Assembly (NCBI GenBank): GCA_900551865.1
Contig: URXV01000005.1
Span: 40,523 to 104,522 of the forward strand
Source of the DNA: an uncultured Rickettsiales bacterium
GTDB lineage: Bacteria; Pseudomonadota; Alphaproteobacteria; RF32; CAG-239
Length of the DNA: 64,000 bases
Direction: 5' to 3'
Positions 43,319-50,440 of the stretch are shown one piece after another. The notes beneath the pieces were generated by a model that saw only the letters and a program-made list of their open reading frames with translations, was not told the origin of the DNA and ran no database searches. The number at the start of each line of letters is the position of its first letter. The first letter of the stretch is position 1. A program made the translations under genes and the position numbers.

Positions 43319-43369
43319 AAAGAATAATTTTAAGGATAATTAGACAAAGTGTTAATAAAATCAAAAGAA

Positions 43370-43397
43370 GTATAAAATATTTCGACAAAAAGTCAAG
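43370..43397 (-). promoter_or_regulatory. Promoter of partner gene copy 1
   Basis: On the minus strand, TTGACT (43397-43392), 16 bases, TATACT (43375-43370). Confidence 0.65.
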
Positions 43398-43537
43398 TGC
43401 TATTTTTGTTCCTGTTCGTTCCGGTGCCAAAATCCACTCGTCCCGCAGAAAAAAGTTGCACAAGCGCATTGACAAAAGCGTAAAAAACATCACTATACCT
43501 GTATGGGAGAATGTCTGTTTTGCAATCGGTTCGTCGG

Positions 43538-43655
43538 CATGCCGCCGTTTGACGTATGTTCCGGCAGCTTAAACTCCGCCGCTTTGGCTGTTCCTTCTGT
43601 CGACATCATCATTGCTTTTAAAATAAATTTTTCATCATATCTCCTGAATATAATA
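43538..43655 (-). pseudogene. Relic of the 5' end of a second nitroreductase gene
   Basis: This stretch aligns with the start of the intact gene (about 40570-40688). The signal-peptide region, the TGTTCCGGCAG(T/C)TTAA run, the CATCATCATTGCT run and the GGAG-type ribosome site are recognisable, with substitutions. Nothing corresponding to the rest of the gene follows. It is a truncated, decayed duplicate. Confidence 0.75.
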
Positions 43656-43698
43656 TTAACACTTAAAAAAAATCAGCTCTGCTGCTTGATAAAAAAAC

Positions 43699-43726
43699 TT
43701 GACAAAAAGCCAAAATTATCTAAACT
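43699..43726 (+). promoter_or_regulatory. Promoter of J-domain gene 3
   Basis: TTGACA (43699-43704), 16 bases, TAAACT (43721-43726). The spacing is the same as at J-domain genes 1 and 2, with a weaker -10. Confidence 0.6.
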
Positions 43727-43768
43727 AACGGTAATTAAAAATATTATTATAACTAAAAACATACGATT

Positions 43769-44686
43769 ATGAAAATAATTAATGCCATCCCTAATTGTGG
43801 TCTTGTAGTCTTAGCAAACACAGGTATGCTACAGGTATACAATTCTCTTGCCAAAGACTTAGTTGTTCTAATGATTTTATTTTTTTTAATCATAGTGTTA
43901 TTGGGGATAAAATATGTATTATTTACAGATGAAATCGGGTCACTAATCATCAAAGTCAAACAGAAGAAAGTCGAAGCAGAACGCCAGAGAGTCGAAGCAG
44001 AAAGGCAGAAAGTCGAAGCAGAACGGCAGAGAGCCGAACTGGAAATTCAGGAAAATCTTCGTCCGTACTGCGACAGGCTGATTGACAATTTCTGGAATGA
44101 TTTTTTATCCGGAAATGAAAATCTGGAAGTTTTGACTGCCCGTTTGAAATTTTACCTGGAAGGAAGCGGATATAAAAATTGGTACGCGGAATTTTTCGTT
44201 CCCGTCAGTGAAAAGCTGAAAAAGTGCCGCCGGCCGCAGCCCTTAAAAAACGACCAGACGGCAAAAATGGAAGAAAACGTAAAAATTACGGCCGGTTACC
44301 GCCTGTTGTTTAACGGCATTTTCCTGACGTCCGAACAGTGCCGGATTTTGTCCCGGTATCCGGAAGTAAAGGAAATACGTGGCAAAGAACTCGAAAAGTT
44401 ATGTCGGAAGTTGGCCGAAAAAATGCCGGAATTTGCCGAATTCCGCGAAACGGAAGACGGAGCAGACACGCCGGCATCTCCCGAACTGGACGATTTTTAT
44501 GCATTTCTCGGATTGACACCGCAGACTCTGACTGCCGAAAGCCTGAAAAAAGCTTATCGCCTCAAGGCCGTATCGTGCCATCCTGACAAAAATCCGACAG
44601 CCGCTGCGGCAGCAGACTTCCAAAAACTGCAGGAGGCTTATGCTGCTTTGACCATTGAGTTAAACAAAACAGCCAAAGCCGTGTAA
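43769..44686 (+). CDS. Membrane-anchored protein with C-terminal J-domain, copy 3 (TM-A-B-J)
   Basis: This 305-residue protein has a membrane helix at about 32-54 (VVLMILFFLIIVLLGIKYVLF) and then three to four VEAERQR/K heptad-like repeats. Module A follows (about 95-150, LIDNFWNDFLSG...LTARLKFYL...WYAEF, as in copy 1), then module B (about 175-225, LLFNGIFLTSEQCRILSRYP...IRGKELEKLC, as in copy 2). The C-terminal J-domain has FYAFLGLTPQTLTAESLKKAYR and SCHPDKNPT. It thus combines the modules of the other two copies. HPD is intact. There is no Shine-Dalgarno site. Confidence 0.85.
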   Translation: MKIINAIPNCGLVVLANTGMLQVYNSLAKDLVVLMILFFLIIVLLGIKYVLFTDEIGSLIIKVKQKKVEAERQRVEAERQKVEAERQRAELEIQENLRPYCDRLIDNFWNDFLSGNENLEVLTARLKFYLEGSGYKNWYAEFFVPVSEKLKKCRRPQPLKNDQTAKMEENVKITAGYRLLFNGIFLTSEQCRILSRYPEVKEIRGKELEKLCRKLAEKMPEFAEFRETEDGADTPASPELDDFYAFLGLTPQTLTAESLKKAYRLKAVSCHPDKNPTAAAAADFQKLQEAYAALTIELNKTAKAV

Positions 44687-44737
44687 CCGAGTGGTTACCA
44701 CAGGACACGGCCGCCCGTGGTTTCAGTCGTTCTAAAC

Positions 44738-44775
44738 AAAAAAGCTGTTCCCCCTGGGGGAAACAGCTTTTTTTG
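44738..44775. terminator. Bidirectional terminator between convergent genes
   Basis: A nearly perfect inverted repeat (AAAAGCTGTT-CCCCC, two-base turn region, GGGGG-AAACAGCTTTT) with A-run left and T-run right. It ends J-domain gene 3 (+) and partner gene 2 (-). Confidence 0.9.
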
Positions 44776-44790
44776 TGATAAGACGGAAAA

Positions 44791-46299
44791 TCAGTCTTTG
44801 CCGTATTCAACCGTATGCTCATAAACGTGGCCGCTGTAAGCGCCGGTCAATAGGCAGTGCCTATCTGGCGATGAGAAGTGCGCGCCTTCAACATAAGATG
44901 TTTTCCAGGTCACTTCCTCAATCAGCATCGCAACTTTGGTAAATCGCTTGCCAATCTCTTCAAGCGTCATCCGCCCATGCACGACATCGTCTCCGAGTTG
45001 CTTGACGTCAATACCGTCCACAATTTCAAAACCCGCTGCCGGTAAAGCTAACAAGCGTTGCAGCTCAATGCTGTTTTGTGCCGTATTGTCTTCAGGTTTT
45101 CCGGCAATATTATCAGCGAACATGCATGCATTAAACCCTGTCCAATAATGATAAGCAAAATTACGCGGTTCTGCCAGTTTGTCCATAAATTCGGAAGGAA
45201 GTTTCTCTCCCCATTTTAGGAACGTTTCCTGTGGAAGCAATACAATTTTTTCCGTGCTGCCGTCCTTGTAAAACACGCTGCTTGTGACATTGCGTGCGTT
45301 AAGCAGTTCGCCGCTTTCCGTCAGCGAAAAGAACTTCGTGCCCTCGGCGTATTGCCGGCGCAGTTTGTCCAAATCTGTGGCGCAGACAATCCTTAGCGCC
45401 TCTTCATAAGGAATATCCGCGCAACCGACGGCCAATCTGATGTTCGTCTGTTTAGGAACCAAAATATCATCGTCCTTATCTTCCGTTTTGCGTTCATAAC
45501 GAACTTGTTCAAAGGAACACAAATCACGGTTGTTCGCCAAAACGTCATATAGCCCTTTTTTCAGCACTTGTGCCAAAGACGAAAACAATGGAAGCAAATT
45601 CCCGTCCAATTCAAAGTCGGAAACCTTATTGCAGTTTTCCACCTCGCTGTTGTTCAAAATACAGTTGAATGGTAGATAGTAGTCATAATCTTCGTTCATA
45701 ACTAAAATCAGAGATTTAGCCTCTGGATCTGTTAAAAATATCCGACGATTATCATGAGCTGAAATCAGCCACTGCGATAAATTCATCTGCTCAAGCTCCC
45801 GTGGAAAAAGTTGCCGCGCCTGTCTGGCTGTGATACGCCTCCAGCTGGCGAGCGGCGGACGGCGGAATTTGTTGACGTAACAAATTCTCGCTGCTTTGCA
45901 AAGTTTCCTTGAACCGTCGCTGTAATATTCAATGGCGTAATCCGAATAGATTTTTGCCATCGGTATGTTCAGCGCGATAGACATCAGGTCTCTGAGAGAA
46001 TACTTTTCCATGTCAAAAATCAGGCGGTTATTAATTTTCAATCCCCAGACGCGTTCGGAAAAAATTTTAACCGTTACCGGATTGCCAACCGAATCGATGG
46101 TAGAAAATTTTGATTGCCGTGTTTTTGACGGAAGCAGGGCAGCTTTTTTACGCAAAGCTCCGACAACTGCGGGATAAGAACACTCTGACTTCACGACAGC
46201 AATGTTGCTTTGGTCGTTAAAGTTGTACTGGTTAAACAAATTAAACACAGCCAAAAAACACGCTTCGTGCATCTTGGCGAGAGACATCGTTTTTTCCAT
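44791..46299 (-). CDS. Unknown protein, partner family copy 2
   Basis: This 502-residue protein is a diverged paralogue of the 41.9-43.3 kb product. It has the same blocks: VKSECSYPAVVGALR, ERVWGLKINNRLIFD, YSLRDLMSIALNIPMAKIYSD, VNKFRRPPLASWRRI, GCADIPYEEAL and EGAHFSSPDRHCLLTG. Unlike copy 1 it has many more Lys/Asn residues and a less G+C-rich gene. It is convergent to J-domain gene 3. Function unknown; the conserved pairing with J-domain genes suggests a shared process. It starts MEK after an A+T-rich leader with no Shine-Dalgarno site. Confidence 0.75.
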   Translation of the reverse strand: MEKTMSLAKMHEACFLAVFNLFNQYNFNDQSNIAVVKSECSYPAVVGALRKKAALLPSKTRQSKFSTIDSVGNPVTVKIFSERVWGLKINNRLIFDMEKYSLRDLMSIALNIPMAKIYSDYAIEYYSDGSRKLCKAARICYVNKFRRPPLASWRRITARQARQLFPRELEQMNLSQWLISAHDNRRIFLTDPEAKSLILVMNEDYDYYLPFNCILNNSEVENCNKVSDFELDGNLLPLFSSLAQVLKKGLYDVLANNRDLCSFEQVRYERKTEDKDDDILVPKQTNIRLAVGCADIPYEEALRIVCATDLDKLRRQYAEGTKFFSLTESGELLNARNVTSSVFYKDGSTEKIVLLPQETFLKWGEKLPSEFMDKLAEPRNFAYHYWTGFNACMFADNIAGKPEDNTAQNSIELQRLLALPAAGFEIVDGIDVKQLGDDVVHGRMTLEEIGKRFTKVAMLIEEVTWKTSYVEGAHFSSPDRHCLLTGAYSGHVYEHTVEYGKD

Positions 46300-46350
46300 A
46301 AAGAATAATTTTAAGAATTAAAAAACATAAATTTATAAAATAACAGCCTG

Positions 46351-46378
46351 ATTATATCCAAAATAGCAAAAGAGTCAA
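46351..46378 (-). promoter_or_regulatory. Promoter of partner gene copy 2
   Basis: On the minus strand, TTGACT (46378-46373), 16 bases, TATAAT (46356-46351). It has the same -35 and spacing as the copy 1 promoter. Confidence 0.7.
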
Positions 46379-46410
46379 TACTTTTGTCTAAAAAAACTTT
46401 AACATGTGCG

Positions 46411-46439
46411 TTGACAAACGTTCAAAAAAGCGTCACAAT
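46411..46439 (+). promoter_or_regulatory. Promoter of the eight-gene operon
   Basis: TTGACA (46411-46416), 17 bases, CACAAT (46434-46439). It is divergent from partner gene 2, with the two -35 elements about 33 bases apart. Confidence 0.5.
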
Positions 46440-46524
46440 AACTTCTATAGGAGAATACAACCGCGCACGACGCTCATAACCGCTCGTCGGAAAAGCAAAA
46501 GCGCAAGGACAGGGAGAAGAAGAA

Positions 46525-47205
46525 ATGGAGCAGAAAGTCTGTTTGATAACCGGAGCAACGGGATTTGTCGGGCAGTATATTCTGAACGAACTGATTGCAT
46601 CGGGACGCAAGGTTTTGGCTTTGGGTGATTCCGAAGACGCTTTCAGCCCTCTGGCTGCCAACAACCGCCTGATAAAGGCGACGTCCGCGCTGCCCATCTC
46701 CGCCGCGGCGTTTAAGGAATACAACGTGCAGTTTTGTTTTGGCGACATTGCCGACATTTCTTTTCTGGCTTCAATATTCAATACCGCCGCCAAAAGCGGG
46801 ATAGAAATTGAGTTCGTCCTCCATCTGGCCGCCGTCCGGAAAGGGCGTCAGGCCGTAAGCGGCGACGGCACCGCCAACCTGCTGGAAGTCTGCCGCGCCT
46901 ACTGGCAGAGCAATCCCGATACGTTCAAGGGCTTTTTCTACGCCGCGGGCGAGGGGGATTTGATCCGTAAATTCTCGCAGAAAGACGGCTTTCCCGTTAA
47001 ATTCTACCAGCTGCGCCCCAGCTTTGCCGAAAACGGCGGCAAATCCGGCGCCGGCGAAAATCTGTATCGCCTGTTTACGCCGGTGGACATTCCGTTTCTG
47101 AAAAAGTATCAGAGCCGCAGCGTCGGCAAAAGCGCGCCGGTCAGCGACAACGATTATATCCGCGAACTGTCGCAGGCCGTCGGGCGTTTGCTGAACAATA
47201 TATAA
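46525..47205 (+). CDS. Degenerate NAD-dependent sugar epimerase paralogue
   Basis: This 226-residue protein keeps the Rossmann nucleotide motif GATGFVGQYI near its start and FVLHLAA. Compared with the full-length paralogue at 48.6 kb (366 residues) it lacks the catalytic Tyr-x3-Lys (YDASK there) and about 140 C-terminal residues. It diverges after GFFYAAGEG and retains KFYQLRPSF and a shortened end. It is unlikely to be a working epimerase and may bind nucleotide or regulate. GGGAGAAGAAGAA precedes the ATG. It is the first gene of the operon. Confidence 0.75.
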   Translation: MEQKVCLITGATGFVGQYILNELIASGRKVLALGDSEDAFSPLAANNRLIKATSALPISAAAFKEYNVQFCFGDIADISFLASIFNTAAKSGIEIEFVLHLAAVRKGRQAVSGDGTANLLEVCRAYWQSNPDTFKGFFYAAGEGDLIRKFSQKDGFPVKFYQLRPSFAENGGKSGAGENLYRLFTPVDIPFLKKYQSRSVGKSAPVSDNDYIRELSQAVGRLLNNI

Positions 47206-47416
47206 GGCGGCCGGAAGCGCAATATATGAACGTTTCCCGGTTGAAACGCTTCAATCGGGAACGCTTCAAACCGGGTGGGAGTTATTATATTAAAGATTTT
47301 TGACAAAAAGTCAAATGCTTTTTCTTTCGTTAATAAAAAATTAAGCATTGACGCTCCGAAACGCTCCGGTTATATTTTTTTTCGTGAGTTGCAAATCTTT
47401 GCCGAAGGAGGAAAGT
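47206..47416. promoter_or_regulatory. Spacer with a TTTGAC-N5-GTCAAA palindrome
   Basis: The palindrome is at 47299-47315. The 18-base stretch from 47302 is repeated, with one change, at 43385-43402 upstream of partner gene 1. TTGACA (47300-47305) has no convincing -10 at 16-18 bases. AAGGAGG precedes ATG 47417. Confidence 0.45.
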
Positions 47417-48616
47417 ATGAAATTAAGCAAAGTTACGGCAGAACTCCTGGACTATATTCGAAAAGGCGTGTCATCGTCGCCGCATACGGCTGTTCGCACT
47501 GTAAACGCGTTGGGCAGCGGACCGTTGGCATATCGGACTTTTGGTGGCAATATGCAGAATTATGCCGCTATTGACGAACAGACGCTCGAAAAGGCGTTTG
47601 GCAGCCACTACCTGCTGACCATGATTGCCCAGGGATTGATAATCCGCCGCCTTTTATATCCGGAATCCGGCAGCTGCCATACCCTTTATTGCGATAAGGC
47701 GATATATGGCTTTTTCGCCCGGCACGGGCTGTTGGACTGCGGCGTTTGGAGCCATGTCGATTACGAAACGCTTGAAAGGAATATTACGCCGGAAAATACC
47801 GATTACCGCATATATTATTCGTATTCCAAACCGGATGCACTGTTGAAAGAAGCTGAACTGGCGGGGGAACAAGTCCCCGTTTTTTTTGTGGATACCGACC
47901 TGATTTTAAAGAAACGCCATGACGTGATAATTCCCGGTGCAGCTTCGGTCAAAGCGGCCTATTCGCATCTGGAGCAAATCGGCGGGGAATGCTATCCGCC
48001 TTTTGCGTCGCTTCATTTTCCCGAAGGCTGCAAACTGCCCCCGGTCAATGAATCGCTTCCTGCCGTCAATACCTGTCTGATGTTTTTTAATGATAAGGGG
48101 CTGCTCCGGGAATGGGGACGTTTTTTCAAAGAACTTTTCATTAATAATTGGATAAGGGAAGAATTGTCGCCGGAAGTCATTTCCCGCCAGTTGCTGGGGA
48201 TTGACCAGCGTACTTTTCCGTTTATCTGCGATTGGCGCGGCATATGGGGAACGCCCGCAGTCGTGCCGTTTCTGGACATAATCTGGGAACCGCCGTTTTT
48301 TATTGACTGCAAAACCGGCCGCCGTGCCGAATGGCATTATTATACGCTGGAACACCATCCCGAACGCCCGGACTGGCATCAGGATATTATGCACACCTGG
48401 ATTAACAAGAAGAATGTGGAGCGCGATGCTAAATTCCGCCGTTATCAGGGGCTGGTGATGCTGGAAATGATACTGGCTCTTAATCCCGAAGCCGAAAAGC
48501 CGCTGCGTACGTTTGCCAGCCTGCGGGAGTATTTCTCCCTTTATGATACCGGAAAGGGAATAGAAACCTTGCTGGCGGAAGGTGTGGTCTCGGCAAAGAT
48601 GGATAAAAGCCTTTAA
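47417..48616 (+). CDS. Unknown protein, possible GT-A glycosyltransferase
   Basis: This 399-residue protein is not firmly recognised. VPVFFVDTDLILKKRHD, a hydrophobic strand followed by a DxD motif, and the downstream DIIWEPPFFID and LEHHPERPDWHQDIMHTW segments fit a GT-A type transferase acting on nucleotide sugars. The usual N-terminal signature is not evident. There are no membrane segments. ATG 47417 is chosen over 47348 because AAGGAGGAAAG precedes it. It sits 15 bases before an epimerase gene, so a role in the same sugar pathway is likely. Confidence 0.6.
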   Translation: MKLSKVTAELLDYIRKGVSSSPHTAVRTVNALGSGPLAYRTFGGNMQNYAAIDEQTLEKAFGSHYLLTMIAQGLIIRRLLYPESGSCHTLYCDKAIYGFFARHGLLDCGVWSHVDYETLERNITPENTDYRIYYSYSKPDALLKEAELAGEQVPVFFVDTDLILKKRHDVIIPGAASVKAAYSHLEQIGGECYPPFASLHFPEGCKLPPVNESLPAVNTCLMFFNDKGLLREWGRFFKELFINNWIREELSPEVISRQLLGIDQRTFPFICDWRGIWGTPAVVPFLDIIWEPPFFIDCKTGRRAEWHYYTLEHHPERPDWHQDIMHTWINKKNVERDAKFRRYQGLVMLEMILALNPEAEKPLRTFASLREYFSLYDTGKGIETLLAEGVVSAKMDKSL

Positions 48617-48630
48617 CCGCGGAGGGGGAG

Positions 48631-49731
48631 ATGGAAAAAAGGATGAAAGTATGTCTGGTAACCGGAGCCACCGGTTTTATCGGGCAGCATATGCTGGCGG
48701 AACTGGCCGCAGCGGGGCGCAAAGTGCTGGCGCTTGGCAAACCGGAAGAAGTCTTCTGCACCGCCGTTTTACGGGATGCCGGGATTCGTACTGCGGCAGC
48801 GTTCCCGGTTTCGGCAGCGGCGTTTGCCAAAAGCGATGTACAGTTTTGCTTTGGCGACGTGGCGGACGGAAAATTTATCGAATCCGTTTTTGCTGCCGCG
48901 GAAAAAGGCGGGATGGATATTGAGTTTGTCCTCCATTTTGCTGCCTGCGCCACGATTCAGAAAGCGCAGGAAAACGGAAGGGAAGCCTGGCGGACGAATT
49001 ATGACGGAACAAGGAATGTCCTTGCCGCGGCGCTGCGGCGCTGGCAGCGGCACGACAGTTCGTTTCGGGGTTTCTTTTACGCTTCTACGGACAAGGTTTA
49101 CGGCGAAGGCAGCCGCAATTCCTACCATGAAAGCGATGAACTGCGCCCGCTGTCATGTCCGTATGACGCCTCTAAGGCGCGCGCCGATGAACTGGTGCGT
49201 TCCGTTGCCCGGAAGAGCAGTTTTCCGGCGGTCGTATACCGCTTTTGCAATGTTTACGGCCCGGGCGATTATCACAAGAGCCGGATTGTTCCGGGGACGC
49301 TGTATCGCCTGCTGTATACCCAAACCGCTCCCGTGCTGAAGAAGTACCGGACACCGTCGGGCGGGGCGGAATCTTTTTACCGTGATATGATTTATGTCCG
49401 CGATTTAACCCGTGCCGTCGCCATGCTGCTTGACCGGCTGGAACGGGGAGGAAGTCTGGGGCGGATTCTGGGCGAGGCCTTTAATCTCGGAACGTCCAAC
49501 AGTTATGCCATGGGCGAGGTTATCGGCCGGTTGTCCGAATATGCCGGCAGAAAAATCGCTCCGCGCGAAGAAATTGTCACGGCAGGCGAAATAAAGAACC
49601 AGTGCATGGATTACGGAAAGCTGAACCGGGAACTCGGCTACGCGCCGCGTTACACGCTGGAAAAAGGGCTTAAGGAAACCGCCGCCTGGTATATAGATCA
49701 TAAGGAGGAAATTGATGGCCATTTTGTCTGA
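48631..49731 (+). CDS. NAD-dependent sugar epimerase/dehydratase
   Basis: This 366-residue extended short-chain dehydrogenase has GATGFIGQHM (NAD binding), FVLHFAA, FFYASTDKVYGEG and the catalytic Y178-x3-K182 in SCPYDASKARADE. RFCNVYGPGDYHKSRIVPG and YVRDLTRAV are typical of nucleotide-sugar epimerases and dehydratases (CDP-glucose 4,6-dehydratase/GalE-like). The Lys in STDKVYG is where 4,6-dehydratases also keep active-site residues. The exact substrate cannot be read. GGAGGGGGAG precedes the ATG. Its 3' end overlaps the next gene. Confidence 0.9.
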   Translation: MEKRMKVCLVTGATGFIGQHMLAELAAAGRKVLALGKPEEVFCTAVLRDAGIRTAAAFPVSAAAFAKSDVQFCFGDVADGKFIESVFAAAEKGGMDIEFVLHFAACATIQKAQENGREAWRTNYDGTRNVLAAALRRWQRHDSSFRGFFYASTDKVYGEGSRNSYHESDELRPLSCPYDASKARADELVRSVARKSSFPAVVYRFCNVYGPGDYHKSRIVPGTLYRLLYTQTAPVLKKYRTPSGGAESFYRDMIYVRDLTRAVAMLLDRLERGGSLGRILGEAFNLGTSNSYAMGEVIGRLSEYAGRKIAPREEIVTAGEIKNQCMDYGKLNRELGYAPRYTLEKGLKETAAWYIDHKEEIDGHFV

Positions 49732-50440
49732 ACCTGGAAAAATTTTGATTACCGGGGCTACGCACGGTATCGGCAAAGCTGCCGCCGAATTGTTTTGTTC
49801 CCGCGGCTGGGAAGTGTATGGAATTTCAGGAAACGGGGAAGACGGACGCGGCGCTGCGATGGAAAAAACGCTTCCCGGATTTCATTACCGCGTTGCCGAT
49901 GTCAGCAATGAGCCGGAAATTTCCGCTTTGCTCGGCCGTATCGGGCAGCTTGATGCCGCGTTTAACAACGCCGGCACGGGAATAGCGCCCCAAAAACTCC
50001 CTAAGGCGGATATTGCCCGCGCCCGCCGCGTAATAGATGTCAATCTGGTCGGAACCCTGATATGCATGAAGCATGAAATTGCGCACATGCCCGGTTCCGG
50101 GGTGGTGGTAAACAATGCCTCGCTGGCAGCGTTTAAGGCGGCAACCGGCGCCGATATGTCGTACAGCGCTTCCAAAGCAGGCGTTTTGGCATTGACTGCC
50201 GAAGCAGCCGCCAATCCGGAATTTGCCGGTCGCGTTTCGTTTTTTTCCATAGCGCCCGGTTATATTGAAACCCGGATGACAGCCGCTGACAATAAAGAGG
50301 CGCAGAAACGGAGACTGCCGTCGCGGCGTTTGGGACAGCCGGCGGAAGTGGCTGCGCTGGTATATAATATTATAACCAATCATTATGCTTTTACATCGGG
50401 ACAATGTTTTAATTTTGACGGAGGAGCGTTTTTAATATGA
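49715..50440 (+). CDS. Short-chain dehydrogenase/reductase (classical SDR)
   Basis: This 241-residue protein has all the SDR hallmarks: ITGATHGIGKAAAELF (cofactor), ADVSN, NNAGTG, the catalytic NNAS serine and Y150-x3-K154 (YSASK), then APGYIETRM. The substrate is unknown; from its context it is a keto-sugar or keto-cyclitol. ATG 49715 is preferred to TTG 49712 since GGAGG lies six bases upstream. It overlaps the epimerase gene by 17 bases, and its stop overlaps the start of malQ, so translation is coupled on both sides. Confidence 0.93.
   Translation: MAILSEPGKILITGATHGIGKAAAELFCSRGWEVYGISGNGEDGRGAAMEKTLPGFHYRVADVSNEPEISALLGRIGQLDAAFNNAGTGIAPQKLPKADIARARRVIDVNLVGTLICMKHEIAHMPGSGVVVNNASLAAFKAATGADMSYSASKAGVLALTAEAAANPEFAGRVSFFSIAPGYIETRMTAADNKEAQKRRLPSRRLGQPAEVAALVYNIITNHYAFTSGQCFNFDGGAFLI

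Larger units (their letters stand above)
43319..43768. other. Intergenic region with two promoters, an orphan promoter and a gene relic
   Basis: From left to right it holds the minus-strand promoter of the 41.9 kb gene, a promoter-like copy (TTGACA 43469-43474) with a GGGAGAATG site but no gene, the nitroreductase relic, and the promoter of J-domain gene 3. The part at 43456-43515 is similar to 46403-46460. Confidence 0.6.

Noticed and set aside
46404..46628. 74-residue rightward frame before the first epimerase gene
   Set aside because: It overlaps the promoter and the real start at 46525, which has a good ribosome site and the GATGFVG motif.
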